A stretch of 64,000 nt of DNA, from positions 248,001 through 312,000 of the forward strand of contig NZ_JAKSDZ010000001.1 in NCBI RefSeq assembly GCF_023509475.1, read 5' to 3'. A program made the translations under genes and the position numbers. Origin of the DNA: Aestuariirhabdus haliotis. GTDB lineage: Bacteria > Pseudomonadota > Gammaproteobacteria > Pseudomonadales > Aestuariirhabdaceae. How positions within the stretch are numbered: the first letter of the stretch is position 1; every line of letters starts with the position of its first letter. The notes under the pieces were generated by a model. The model saw only the letters and a program-made list of their open reading frames with translations, was not told the origin of the DNA and did not search any database. Shown piece by piece: positions 36,707-46,627 of the stretch.

Positions 36707-37309
36707 ATGACGACCATGGATAATCGTAAAAGCTCGCGTAAAGAGCAGATCCTGCAGGCGTTGGCGGCCATGCTCGAATCGAGCCCCGGGGCGCGAATAA
36801 CGACCTCTGGCCTGGCCAAAGAAGTGGGTGTCTCGGAAGCGGCGTTGTATCGTCATTTCCCCAGTAAGGCGAAGATGTTCGAGGGGCTAATTGCCTTTAT
36901 TGAAGACACCATCTTCAGTCGAATTAACCTGATCATTACTGAAGAAGGCTCAGCCCAGGCGCGCTGCGAAAAGGTGCTTGGATTATTGCTGGCCTTTACC
37001 GAGCGCAACCCGGGTATTACCCGTATCCTGACCGGCGACGCCCTGGCGGGTGAAACGGATCGGCTACGCACGCGGGTGGTCCAGTTCTATGATCGCTTGG
37101 AATCCCAGCTGAAGCAGATTATTCGTGAAGCCGAGATCAGTGAGGGGCTGCGCACGCGGTTGCCCGTAGGTATGGCCTGTAATCTAATGCTGGCAGCGGC
37201 CGAAGGTCGTATCAGCCAGTTTGTTCGCAGTGAATTTAAGCGCCGGCCCACCGAAAACTGGCAGGATCAGTGGGGTCAGCTGGCGCAGGCCGTGTTTGTC
37301 GGTAAATAA
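36707..37309 (+). CDS. slmA: Nucleoid occlusion factor SlmA (TetR family)
   Basis: This is a 200-residue TetR-fold DNA-binding protein that blocks FtsZ ring formation over the nucleoid. The N-terminal helix-turn-helix ([29 protein letters not shown]) and the FtsZ-contacting C-terminal region ([18 protein letters not shown]) are both conserved. A ccggaga ribosome site lies upstream of the ATG. Its position after argB and near pyrE is widely conserved in gammaproteobacteria, which supports the name over a generic TetR label. Confidence 0.92.
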   Translation: MTTMDNRKSSRKEQILQALAAMLESSPGARITTSGLAKEVGVSEAALYRHFPSKAKMFEGLIAFIEDTIFSRINLIITEEGSAQARCEKVLGLLLAFTERNPGITRILTGDALAGETDRLRTRVVQFYDRLESQLKQIIREAEISEGLRTRLPVGMACNLMLAAAEGRISQFVRSEFKRRPTENWQDQWGQLAQAVFVGK

Positions 37310-37333
37310 GACGGCCTGCTTCGGTTTCCAGAG

Positions 37334-38332
37334 TTAGTTATTTCTCAGGAATCGAAGCTCTTCTCCCTCTTCGGTGACCACTACGAACTTATCCTCTGTG
37401 ATGGAGATAACGGTCGCCAGATGTTGTTCGTCACTGGGGCCGTGATTGGTGGTGCCATCGGGACTGCTGATCTGGCGCATCTCACTATCGATCACCAGTA
37501 CGCCTTTTTCTACCCCCCAGGAACCAAGGATCATTAGCTGAGATCCGTCAATCTGTTTGCTCACCCAGCTAAAGCTGCCTTTGGGGTTAATGATCCATTC
37601 GTAGCGGTTGCCGAGTTTATCTCGGCTGTGCCAGATGCCGCCGAGCTGTTCGGGCCTCAGACTCTCAACGGCTTTTCGTTCGACCAGCTGACCCTGGTCA
37701 TCGACGATGCCGAGCAGCTTCTTCAACCGCAATGTGTCTCGATCAAAACGCTCGCCAACAAAGACCTGATCTTGCCGGCGGCGGTCAATTTCAGCCATCA
37801 ACCGTTCAATCTCTTCATCAATGCTAGCGATGTCACGAAGGATTCGCTCAGGTACCGGTTTACCGGCGCGTTCCCGAGTAGCGGCGGTGGCTTCCTTCTC
37901 TTCGCGAAGCTTTCTCTGCCGTGCGATATTGGCGTTGGTCAGCTTGATGCGATCTTCGATGTCGGCAATGGCTCGTTCCCGCGCCCGCTCGATGTCGGGA
38001 ATGGTGCTGTAGAGTTTCATCAGCGCGGCATCGCTGGAGCGTTTCTGGGCTTTTTCCCCTTCGGCGGCCAGCAAACGAATCTCTTCTTCCCGTTTCTCCA
38101 ACAGCTGCTGGGAGGTCAATGCCGGGGGAACTTCTTCGAGGACGCGGCCTTTGCTGTTGATAATCGAATAACCTTTCGAGGCGTATTCGGGAGGAAGATT
38201 TGGGGAGATAACGACGCTGCCGGCTTCGTTTTTAAAACGAAAATAACGCACCTCGGCCGCTTGTGCTGAAGCGACGACAGTGCTCGCAATAGCGGCGCCA
38301 ATCAGTAAATATTTGCATGCCGAAGTGATCAT
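37334..38332 (-). CDS. Hypothetical periplasmic coiled-coil protein
   Basis: This is a 332-residue protein with a signal peptide (cleavage near ASAQA-AEV). An N-terminal DUF4124-like strand segment (VRYFRFKNEAGSVVISPNLP) is followed by a long charged coiled coil (residues about 75-205, rich in Glu and Arg). A C-terminal beta domain (GGIWHSRDKLGNRYEWIINPKGSFSW onward) is about 100 residues long. It has no catalytic motif that I recognise. The C-terminal part looks like a small lipocalin-like or immunity-type barrel, but this is a guess. It is transcribed away from slmA and lies just downstream of pyrE on the same strand. Confidence 0.7.
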   Translation of the reverse strand: MITSACKYLLIGAAIASTVVASAQAAEVRYFRFKNEAGSVVISPNLPPEYASKGYSIINSKGRVLEEVPPALTSQQLLEKREEEIRLLAAEGEKAQKRSSDAALMKLYSTIPDIERARERAIADIEDRIKLTNANIARQRKLREEKEATAATRERAGKPVPERILRDIASIDEEIERLMAEIDRRRQDQVFVGERFDRDTLRLKKLLGIVDDQGQLVERKAVESLRPEQLGGIWHSRDKLGNRYEWIINPKGSFSWVSKQIDGSQLMILGSWGVEKGVLVIDSEMRQISSPDGTTNHGPSDEQHLATVISITEDKFVVVTEEGEELRFLRNN

Positions 38333-38344
38333 GACGATTTCCTG

Positions 38345-38989
38345 TCAATCGATTCCGTAACGTTGACGGTATTGCTTAATGCTATCGGCGTGATGCGTTA
38401 GCTCCGGATCCGCCTGAATAAATTCAAGCACCTGATTAAGGTTAACAATACTAATCACCGGAATGCCATAGTCACGCTCGACTTCCTGAATAGCAGACAA
38501 CTCTCCCTTACCTTTTTCTTGCCGGTTAAGGGCAATCAAAACCGCGGCGGGTTTGGCACCTTCTGCGGAGATGATCTGCATAACTTCACGCACTGCAGTG
38601 CCAGCAGTGATGACGTCGTCCACAATCAGAATACGGCCCTCGAGGGGCGCGCCTACCAGCGTTCCGCCTTCGCCATGGGCTTTGGCTTCCTTGCGGTTAA
38701 AGGTATAGGGCAAATCCTTACCATGGTGATCGGCGAGAGCTACCGCGGTGGTGGCAGCCAGCGGAATACCTTTGTAGGCCGGGCCAAACAGGAGGTCATA
38801 ATCGACCCCGGACTGCTCCAGGGCATTCGCATAATAGCGGCCGAGGCGCGCAATGGCACCGCCGGTATTAAAGAGACCGGCATTAAAAAAGTAGGGACTG
38901 AGACGACCGGATTTGAGTTTGAATTCGCCGAACCTGAGCACCTGTTGCTCAATGGCAAAGCGAATAAAATCGCGCTGATAATCCTGCAT
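38345..38989 (-). CDS. pyrE: Orotate phosphoribosyltransferase
   Basis: This is a 214-residue enzyme converting orotate and PRPP to OMP in pyrimidine synthesis. The PRPP motif [13 protein letters not shown] and the flexible-loop region [12 protein letters not shown] are intact, as is the N-terminal [15 protein letters not shown]. It is divergent from crc, as in Pseudomonas. The 85-base spacer between them should hold both promoters. No attenuator-like leader is visible ahead of it. Confidence 0.97.
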   Translation of the reverse strand: MQDYQRDFIRFAIEQQVLRFGEFKLKSGRLSPYFFNAGLFNTGGAIARLGRYYANALEQSGVDYDLLFGPAYKGIPLAATTAVALADHHGKDLPYTFNRKEAKAHGEGGTLVGAPLEGRILIVDDVITAGTAVREVMQIISAEGAKPAAVLIALNRQEKGKGELSAIQEVERDYGIPVISIVNLNQVLEFIQADPELTHHADSIKQYRQRYGID

Positions 38990-39073
38990 TAAAAGCCTAT
39001 AAAACGGGGCGATGAGTTACAAAAAGATAACAAGCTCAGGTATCATACACGCTCATTTGTTCAGGGGCTATGT

Positions 39074-39850
39074 ATGAGAGTTGTAAGTGCGAACCTAGAC
39101 AACATAAGGGCCGCCGCCGAGCGGGGCTTTTTTGCCTGGGTCGCCGATCAGGATATCGATCTACTCTGCCTGCAGAATGTGCAGGCCTATGAGTATGAGC
39201 TTGATAGTGCCGAATTTTGCCCTGCCGGCTACGAGCGTTATTTTTTTGAAGCCTGGGAACCTGGTGTTGGCGGGGTAGCCATCTATACTCGGCACCAGCC
39301 CAAGGCCGTGATTCGTGGGCTCGGGTTTGAGCTGGCTGATCAGAACGGCTGCTATATTCAGGTCGATTTTGACAAGGTCAGCATTGCCAGCCTGCTGGTG
39401 GCTGGATCCGAAGGTACCGGCAATGACCAGAACCAGAAGTACAAGTTTCTCAATGATTATCTGGCGTATCTGGGCAAGCAGAACCGCAAACGCCGGGAGT
39501 TCATTATTTGCGGCGGTTGGCAGATGGCCCATAACAAGGTGGATCTGGCGGATTGGCGTGAGGCCACGGAATTGCCAGGATTTACGCCGCCGGAGCGCGC
39601 CTGGCTGGACGAAGTATTGGGCTCGATGGGTTTTGTCGACGCTTATCGTGAAGTCGACCGCGAGGGCGGTAAGTACAGCTGGTGGCAAACGGACAACGAT
39701 CGCGAAAACGACAAGGGCGCGCGGATGGATTACCAGCTGGTGACCCCGGGTATGCGCCATACGGTGCTCAGTGGGGGAATTTATACCGGCCAGACCTTTG
39801 GCCGTCATGCCCCGGTTATTATCGACTACGACTGGGAACTTAGCATATAG
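39074..39850 (+). CDS. crc: Catabolite repression control protein Crc
   Basis: This is a 258-residue EEP-fold protein. Its position between pyrE and rph and its N-terminal sequence match Crc, the partner of Hfq in translational carbon catabolite repression in Pseudomonas. The nuclease residues are replaced: the catalytic Glu is Asn in CLQNVQAYEYE, the GDxN motif reads GGWQMAHN, and the final SDH reads GRHAP. Loss of nuclease residues is exactly what is known for Crc. The conserved Crc phrases VSIASLLV, PERAWLDEVLGSMGF and the DYDWELSI ending are present. A strong terminator follows. Confidence 0.93.
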   Translation: MRVVSANLDNIRAAAERGFFAWVADQDIDLLCLQNVQAYEYELDSAEFCPAGYERYFFEAWEPGVGGVAIYTRHQPKAVIRGLGFELADQNGCYIQVDFDKVSIASLLVAGSEGTGNDQNQKYKFLNDYLAYLGKQNRKRREFIICGGWQMAHNKVDLADWREATELPGFTPPERAWLDEVLGSMGFVDAYREVDREGGKYSWWQTDNDRENDKGARMDYQLVTPGMRHTVLSGGIYTGQTFGRHAPVIIDYDWELSI

Positions 39851-39862
39851 TGAATGTGCAAT

Positions 39863-39890
39863 AAAAAGGGCGGTTCATTCCGCCCTTTTT
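39863..39890. terminator. Bidirectional intrinsic terminator between crc and rph
   Basis: An eleven-base stem, AAAAAGGGCGG/CCGCCCTTTTT, with a TTCATT loop is followed by T-rich sequence on both strands. It lies 13 bases after the crc stop and 33 after the convergent rph stop, so it can serve both genes. Confidence 0.93.
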
Positions 39891-39922
39891 ATGTCGCCGG
39901 TTAGTACGGTTGAGTCGGCAAT

Positions 39923-40639
39923 CTACTCAGCCAGAGCCTGACGTTGCAGCTCGAATAATTCGGAAATGCCTTTGTCAGCCAGCGCCAGCATCTCGTTCAT
40001 CTGCCCACGACTGAACGCTTCACCCTCAGCAGTCCCCTGAACTTCAATCATGCCGCCGTGCTCATTCATCACCACGTTCATATCGGTCTCGGCATTGGAG
40101 TCCTCCGGGTAGTCCAGATCCAGCACCGCATGCCCTTCGAAAATACCTACTGAAACAGACGCAATCATCTGCTTGAGGGGGTCGGTCTTGATCACTTTGT
40201 TGCGCTGCAGGCTGCGCAGTGCATCGACCAGCGCGACACAGGCTCCGGTGATAGAGGCGGTGCGGGTCCCGCCGTCGGCCTGAATGACATCGCAATCGAG
40301 GGTGATGGTGTTTTCGCCCAGCTTGTCCAGATCCACTGCTGCACGCAGAGAACGACCAATCAGCCGCTGGATCTCCAGGGTGCGACCACCCTGTTTGCCG
40401 CGGCTGGCTTCGCGCCCCATGCGGCTGCCGGTCGAGCGTGGCAACATGCCATATTCGGCGGTAATCCAGCCTTGCCCTTTGCCTTTCAGGAAACGAGGCA
40501 CCGAGTTTTCCACCGAGGCCGTGCAGATGACTTTGGTGTCACCGAATTCGACCAGAACCGATCCTTCAGCATGTTTGGTGTAATGACGCGTAATCGTGAC
40601 GGCACGCATCTGGTCAGGGGTACGGTTGCTGGGGCGCAT
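39923..40639 (-). CDS. rph: Ribonuclease PH
   Basis: This is a 238-residue phosphorolytic 3'-5' exoribonuclease that trims tRNA precursors. Typical features are [27 protein letters not shown] at the start, [22 protein letters not shown] (phosphate site) and [15 protein letters not shown]. It is full length, unlike the frameshifted rph of some E. coli strains. It is divergent from yicC across 173 bases. Confidence 0.97.
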   Translation of the reverse strand: MRPSNRTPDQMRAVTITRHYTKHAEGSVLVEFGDTKVICTASVENSVPRFLKGKGQGWITAEYGMLPRSTGSRMGREASRGKQGGRTLEIQRLIGRSLRAAVDLDKLGENTITLDCDVIQADGGTRTASITGACVALVDALRSLQRNKVIKTDPLKQMIASVSVGIFEGHAVLDLDYPEDSNAETDMNVVMNEHGGMIEVQGTAEGEAFSRGQMNEMLALADKGISELFELQRQALAE

Positions 40640-40812
40640 GAAGCAGAATCCTTTAATAGACGATTGGAAGGGCGGCTAGTATACCCGTTACGCCATTACT
40701 TGGCTGCGATAGAAGACGTTTTGCCCCTTACTCACCATGGGGTAGAATGACGCCTTCGCCATATCACCGTTAGTTCAGGCTGATCTTCTTCAGGTTGACA
40801 CAGGGAATTCAA

Positions 40813-41679
40813 ATGACACGAAGCATGACCGCGTTTGCTCGCCATGAGGCTCAGTTTGAATGGGGCTCCTTGAGTTGGGAGGTTCGTTCCGTGAACCATC
40901 GTTATCTGGAACCCAATTTCCGATTGCCGGAGGTGATGCGTGAACTCGAATTTCCACTGCGAGAAAAAATCCGCAAGCGGCTGACTCGAGGTAAAGTGGA
41001 ATGCGGCCTACGTTACCAGTTGGCGGAGGGAAATTCGGGCGCGTTAGTGGTGAACACTGATATGTGCAATCAGTTGCAAAAAGCACTCAAGCAGGTGCAA
41101 AACAGTTTCTACGATACCGCCTTGCCCGACCCGCTGGCGGTGTTGCAATGGCCGGGAGTATTGCAGCAACAAGAATTGGATATGAAGCAACTGCACAGCG
41201 ATGCCTTGAGTGCTTTCGATCAGGCGCTAAGCCAGTTGATTGAAGGCCGGGAGCGGGAAGGCTCCGAATTGCGCGAGTTTGTCGAGCAGCGCCTTCAGGG
41301 CGTGGCCGAGGAAGCTGATCAGGTTCGTGAATTGATGCCGGAGATTCTCGACCGTCAGCGCCAACGCATGCAACAACGCATCGAAGAGGCCAGAGTGGAT
41401 CTGGAGCCGGGGCGGCTAGAGCAGGAGATGGTGCTTATCACGCAGCGTTCCGATGTCGAGGAGGAGCTGGATCGCCTCCAGGTGCATATCGCCGAGGTGG
41501 CGAGGGTGCTCAAAGGCGGCGGCTCCATCGGCCGACGACTGGATTTTCTGATGCAGGAATTGAACCGAGAGGCCAATACCCTGGGATCCAAATCGATCAA
41601 TGCAGGCACCACTCAGGTGGCGGTTAACCTCAAGGTGTTGATCGAGCAGATGCGTGAGCAGATCCAGAATATAGAATGA
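40813..41679 (+). CDS. YicC family endoribonuclease
   Basis: This is a 288-residue protein beginning MTRSMTAFARHEAQ and ending with the YicC C-terminal block (LDFLMQELNREANTLGSKS). YicC-family proteins act as endoribonucleases on small RNAs in E. coli. The central part is a long charged helix (residues about 125-225). ATG 40813 was preferred to TTG 40795 because MTRSMTAF is the invariant family start. It lies between rph and gmk as in Pseudomonas. The stop is overlapped by an ATG (ATGA) of an interrupted small frame. Confidence 0.92.
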   Translation: MTRSMTAFARHEAQFEWGSLSWEVRSVNHRYLEPNFRLPEVMRELEFPLREKIRKRLTRGKVECGLRYQLAEGNSGALVVNTDMCNQLQKALKQVQNSFYDTALPDPLAVLQWPGVLQQQELDMKQLHSDALSAFDQALSQLIEGREREGSELREFVEQRLQGVAEEADQVRELMPEILDRQRQRMQQRIEEARVDLEPGRLEQEMVLITQRSDVEEELDRLQVHIAEVARVLKGGGSIGRRLDFLMQELNREANTLGSKSINAGTTQVAVNLKVLIEQMREQIQNIE

Positions 41680-42651
<972 letters not shown>

Positions 42652-42655
42652 CCAG

Positions 42656-42683
42656 AGGCTGCTCGTAAAATGTGCAGCCTTTT
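42656..42683 (+). terminator. Probable intrinsic terminator after gmk
   Basis: The stem AGGCTGC/GCAGCCT with an 11-base loop is followed by a short T run. It lies just five bases after the gmk stop. The T tract is only four bases, so some readthrough into rpoZ is likely. Confidence 0.55.
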
Positions 42684-42742
42684 GCCGCCCACCCGGGTGG
42701 CTGTTATGATTGTGCCTAACCCTATTTTGTCGGAGTACTACC

Positions 42743-43003
42743 ATGGCTCGTGTAACTGTTGAAGACTGCCTGGATCACGTGGATAACCGTTTTGAACTCG
42801 TCATGGTTGCCACCAAGCGGGCGCGCCAGCTGGCGACCGGTGGTAAAGATGCGATGTTGGACTGGGAAAATGACAAGCCCACCGTTATGGCCTTGCGTGA
42901 AGTTTCGGAAGGTTTGGTGACCGAAGAGGTTTTGGCCGACAAGCCGGAGCCTGAAGAGATGATCTCTTTTGGTATGGATGTTGAAGGCGAGACACTGGGC
43001 TAA
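42743..43003 (+). CDS. rpoZ: DNA-directed RNA polymerase omega subunit
   Basis: This is an 86-residue subunit that helps assemble RNA polymerase and forms part of a ppGpp-binding site. It starts [34 protein letters not shown], the invariant omega N-terminus. ATG 42743 has a cggag ribosome site; an in-frame ATG at 42710 is too early. spoT follows 81 bases later. Confidence 0.96.
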   Translation: MARVTVEDCLDHVDNRFELVMVATKRARQLATGGKDAMLDWENDKPTVMALREVSEGLVTEEVLADKPEPEEMISFGMDVEGETLG

Positions 43004-43084
43004 ATAAACTTGCTGTTATGAAACCCTATCGCCGCCACGCTGCCCTTTTCGCAGGACGAAACGGCTGACTGCAGGAGGCGGCGA

Positions 43085-45208
43085 TTGCCCACCATAAATG
43101 ATCTGGCCCAGAGCCTCTCTACCTATCTCAACCCGGAACAGATCAATCTTGTTCGACGGGCGTATTATTACGCCGAACAGGCCCACGACGGTCAACGCCG
43201 CCGTAGTGGCGAACCCTATGTAACCCACCCGCTCGCCGTCGCTGGCATTCTGGCGAATATGCACATGGATCATCAGAGTCTGATGGCCGCCATGTTGCAC
43301 GATGTCATCGAAGATACCGGTATCCCGAAAGAAGCGGTTGCTTCCCAGTTTGGTGAAGTGGTGGCCGAACTGGTCGATGGGGTCAGCAAGTTGACCCAGA
43401 TGCGTTTCGAGACCAAGGCCGAGCAGGAAGCGGAAAATTTCCAAAAAATGGCCCTGGCCATGGCCAAGGATATTCGGGTTATCCTGGTCAAGCTGGCCGA
43501 CCGTTTGCACAATATGCGCACCCTGGGAGTGATGCCCGCCGAGAACAAACGGCGTAAAGCTCGGGAAACCATGGAGATCTATGTTCCCATTGCGCTGCGT
43601 CTGGGTATGAACTCCATCCGGGTAGAGATGGAAGAGCTCTGTTTCAAGGCGATCTATCCGATGCGTGCCAGCCGTATCCAGCAGGCGGTCAAACAGGCAC
43701 GAGGTAATCGCAAGGAACTGGTCTCCACCATTCGTGATGCCGTGAATACTCGCCTGCGTGAGCATGGCCTGGAAGGCTCGGTCACCGGCCGGGAAAAACA
43801 CCTCTACAGCATCTATAAGAAAATGCGTGTACAGCGTAAGCCCTTTGCCGAAATCATGGATGTTTATGCGTTTCGTATCATCGTGCCCACCGTGGATGAC
43901 TGCTATCGTGCTCTGGGCGCTGCGCATAATCTGTATAAGCCTTTCCCCGGACGTTTCAAGGATTACATCGCAATTCCCAAAGCAAACGGTTATCAGTCGT
44001 TGCATACCACCCTGTTTGGTATGCACGGAGTGCCGATCGAAATGCAGATCCGTACCCAGGAAATGGAAGAGATGGCCAATAACGGCATCGCTGCTCATTG
44101 GCTGTACAAATCGGAAGAGGAGGCGCTGGTCGGTAGTCACGCCCGGACCCGCCAGTGGCTGAAGGGGGTGCTGGAACTCCAGCAAAATGCGGGTGATCCC
44201 CTCGAGTTTATTGAGAACGTCAAAATCGACCTGTTCCCCGACGAGGTGTATATCTTTACCCCCAAGGGCAACATTATGGAGATGCCCAAAGGCGCCACGG
44301 CGGTTGATTTTGCCTACGCCGTGCACACCGATGTGGGCAATACCTGTGTTGCCTGTCGCATCGACCGTCGCCTGGCGTCATTGAGTCAACCGCTGCAAAG
44401 TGGTCAGACTGTAGAAGTAATTACTGCGCCAGGGGCCAAGCCTAATGTTGCCTGGCTCAGTTTTGTCACCACGGGTAAGGCACGCTCCAATATTCGTCAT
44501 TACCTGAAGAACCAGCGCCATTCGGATTCCGTCGAACTGGGGCGTCGATTGCTGAACCGTGTCCTCGCCAGCCTCAATGCGGCCATGGAACAGATTCCCG
44601 AAGAACGGATTAACCTGTTTCTCAAGGATGCCAGCCTGAGCAGTTTCGATGAGTTACTGGAAGAGATCGGGCTGGGTAATCGTATGGCCTATATGGTCGC
44701 CAAGCGTTTACTGGAGTCGGCACCGGGTGAAAATAAAGAACAGCTTAATGGCGGCGACGCCGAACAGCCGCTGACCATTCGTGGCACCGAAGGCATGGTG
44801 ATCTCATTCGCTCGCTGTTGTTCCCCTATTCCAGGCGACCCTATCGTCGGCCATGTCAGTTCCGGAAAAGGTATGGTGATTCACTCAGAATCCTGTCGCA
44901 ACATCAGCGATATTCGGCATAATCCCGAACGCTGTCTTGAAGTGGAGTGGGATAAGCATGTCAGTGGTGAATTCACCGTTGCCCTCAAGGTAGAGCTGGA
45001 ACATCAGCGTGGCATGGTGGCGTCGTTGGCGACAGCGGTAACCGCTGCCGATGCCAGCATCGAGAAGATCAGCCTGGAAGAGCGGGATGCCCGGTTCTCG
45101 GTTGTCGAGCTGCTGATCAACGTCACGGATCGTCTGCATCTGGCGCGCTCGATCAAAAAGCTGCGAGCCGTCAAAGGCGTAAATTCAATTACCCGAACCA
45201 GGGGATAA
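43085..45208 (+). CDS. spoT: Bifunctional (p)ppGpp synthase/hydrolase SpoT
   Basis: This is a 707-residue RelA/SpoT homologue with all expected domains. The HD hydrolase (residues about 20-180) carries HDVIEDT, so it can degrade ppGpp. The synthetase domain (about 210-350) has GREKHLYSIYKKM and YQSLHTTLFG. A TGS domain is near 385-445 and a C-terminal ACT domain is near 630-707. The intact HD motif and the gmk-rpoZ neighbourhood favour SpoT over RelA. It starts with TTG, backed by a strong aggagg site six bases upstream; no ATG or GTG fits the conserved PTINDLAQSL start. Confidence 0.96.
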   Translation: MPTINDLAQSLSTYLNPEQINLVRRAYYYAEQAHDGQRRRSGEPYVTHPLAVAGILANMHMDHQSLMAAMLHDVIEDTGIPKEAVASQFGEVVAELVDGVSKLTQMRFETKAEQEAENFQKMALAMAKDIRVILVKLADRLHNMRTLGVMPAENKRRKARETMEIYVPIALRLGMNSIRVEMEELCFKAIYPMRASRIQQAVKQARGNRKELVSTIRDAVNTRLREHGLEGSVTGREKHLYSIYKKMRVQRKPFAEIMDVYAFRIIVPTVDDCYRALGAAHNLYKPFPGRFKDYIAIPKANGYQSLHTTLFGMHGVPIEMQIRTQEMEEMANNGIAAHWLYKSEEEALVGSHARTRQWLKGVLELQQNAGDPLEFIENVKIDLFPDEVYIFTPKGNIMEMPKGATAVDFAYAVHTDVGNTCVACRIDRRLASLSQPLQSGQTVEVITAPGAKPNVAWLSFVTTGKARSNIRHYLKNQRHSDSVELGRRLLNRVLASLNAAMEQIPEERINLFLKDASLSSFDELLEEIGLGNRMAYMVAKRLLESAPGENKEQLNGGDAEQPLTIRGTEGMVISFARCCSPIPGDPIVGHVSSGKGMVIHSESCRNISDIRHNPERCLEVEWDKHVSGEFTVALKVELEHQRGMVASLATAVTAADASIEKISLEERDARFSVVELLINVTDRLHLARSIKKLRAVKGVNSITRTRG

Positions 45209-45274
45209 CCCGACGCGCATACCTTGATGTGTGCCAGATGGAGAGTGGCGTTCAAGCCCATTAGAGGAGAACTT

Positions 45275-45661
45275 ATGAGCAACAAGCAGATTATCACTAC
45301 CGAACGAGCCCCGGCAGCCATTGGCACCTATTCGCAGGCAGTGAAGGTAGGCACTACTGTTTATCTATCTGGACAGATTCCATTGATTCCAGAAACCATG
45401 GAGCTGGTTGATGGTGATTTTGAAGCCAATGTAGAACGAGTTTTCGAGAATTTGAAAGCGGTTGCCGAAGCGGCCGGGGGCGGTCTACAGGATCTGGTCA
45501 AACTCAATATCTTCCTGACCGATCTGGGTAACTTTGCCAGGCTCAACGAGGTGATGGCACGCTATTTTGAAGAGCCCTACCCTGCGCGCGCAGCCATTGG
45601 AGTGGCCGAGCTGCCGAAGGGCGTTCCGGTTGAAATGGACGGTGTGTTGGAGCTCGGCTAA
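45275..45661 (+). CDS. ridA: RidA family enamine/imine deaminase
   Basis: This is a 128-residue YjgF/YER057c/UK114 protein that hydrolyses reactive enamines such as 2-aminoacrylate. Conserved features are [23 protein letters not shown], and the active-site arginine in [16 protein letters not shown] with the glutamate of VEMDGV. ATG 45275 follows agaggaga; the in-frame ATG at 45224 lies in the spoT–ridA spacer and has no family sequence. It follows spoT as in Pseudomonas. Confidence 0.95.
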   Translation: MSNKQIITTERAPAAIGTYSQAVKVGTTVYLSGQIPLIPETMELVDGDFEANVERVFENLKAVAEAAGGGLQDLVKLNIFLTDLGNFARLNEVMARYFEEPYPARAAIGVAELPKGVPVEMDGVLELG

Positions 45662-45674
45662 GAATTAATGCATC

Positions 45675-46541
45675 TTATTGGTCGCGTTGCTGCAACAGTG
45701 AGCCGTAACCGGCCCTGAAATCAGGGTAACGTAACTGATAGCCGGTTTCCCGCAGGCGCTGGTTACTGCAGCGTTTGCTCGGGATATGGCTGGGTGTGGT
45801 GGCGACTTTCGGAAGCTCCACATCCAGCTGATCGGCCAACCAGGCCATAATTTGGTCCATGGCACAGGGCTCAGAATCGCTGGCGATATAGAGCGGTGCC
45901 ACCTCCAGATGTTGCCAATCTCGCGTAATCAGGTGCGCCAACACTCCGGCGCAATCCTCGCTATGAATACGGTTGGTGATAGGGGCGGGTTTGTATTCGC
46001 AGCTTTGCCGGTTCAGTACGCGCTTGATCAAGCGCTCCCGGCCCGGTCCATAGATGCCAGAGAGGCGAACACTGGTGGTGTTTATGGTGGCTTCGGCAAG
46101 GGCTTGCTCGGCTTCCAGCATACGCTGTCCGTTAAATCGTTGTGGCTGTGTTTCTGAGAGCTCATCCACCCATTCCCCGTCACCCTGGTTGTACACCGCG
46201 GTGCTGGAGGTGAAGAATAGCCGACGCGGTGCCTTCGCAAGGGATTCGGCAACAGCCGCCATGCTTTTTACACCATCAACATAGGCTCTGCGGTAGCCCT
46301 CATCGCTGCGTTCACTAGCGGTACCCGTGAAAACCAGGTAATCCAGGGTTTCGGGAACACCCTGCCAGCTATCGGCGTTGGAAAAATCCCCGGCCACGGG
46401 GTGAATGCCCGGCGCCAGATTGTCGAGATTTCGACGCAGTCCCCAGACCTGGCTCCCTTGCTCCATCAGCATTGTGGCCAGGCGATTACCAACGTCGCCA
46501 CAGCCCACGATCAATACGGAAGGTTGCCGGGTGCTGTTCAT
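45675..46541 (-). CDS. NAD(P)-dependent epimerase/dehydratase-like SDR protein
   Basis: This is a 288-residue extended SDR-like protein (YeeZ-type). The Rossmann motif is VGCGDVGNRLATML, and the central LVFTGTASERSDEGYRRAYVDG and the FTSSTAVYNQGDGEWVDE block fit the family. The tyrosine of the catalytic region is in AVYNQ, but a clean YxxxK is not seen, so activity on sugars is uncertain. The substrate is unknown. It converges with ridA across 13 bases and is divergent from oxyR. Confidence 0.82.
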   Translation of the reverse strand: MNSTRQPSVLIVGCGDVGNRLATMLMEQGSQVWGLRRNLDNLAPGIHPVAGDFSNADSWQGVPETLDYLVFTGTASERSDEGYRRAYVDGVKSMAAVAESLAKAPRRLFFTSSTAVYNQGDGEWVDELSETQPQRFNGQRMLEAEQALAEATINTTSVRLSGIYGPGRERLIKRVLNRQSCEYKPAPITNRIHSEDCAGVLAHLITRDWQHLEVAPLYIASDSEPCAMDQIMAWLADQLDVELPKVATTPSHIPSKRCSNQRLRETGYQLRYPDFRAGYGSLLQQRDQ

Positions 46542-46627
46542 TTAAGTGCTCCTAAGGGGTGTTATCGGATTGATCGTGAATTAAGATAAGGCTAATAATA
46601 TTTGTAATCTAATAAGTTTTCTTAATC

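Noticed and set aside
43016-44326. 436-codon open frame antisense to spoT
   Set aside because: It is the mirror of a well-conserved coding gene, has no family features, and is explained by codon bias of spoT.
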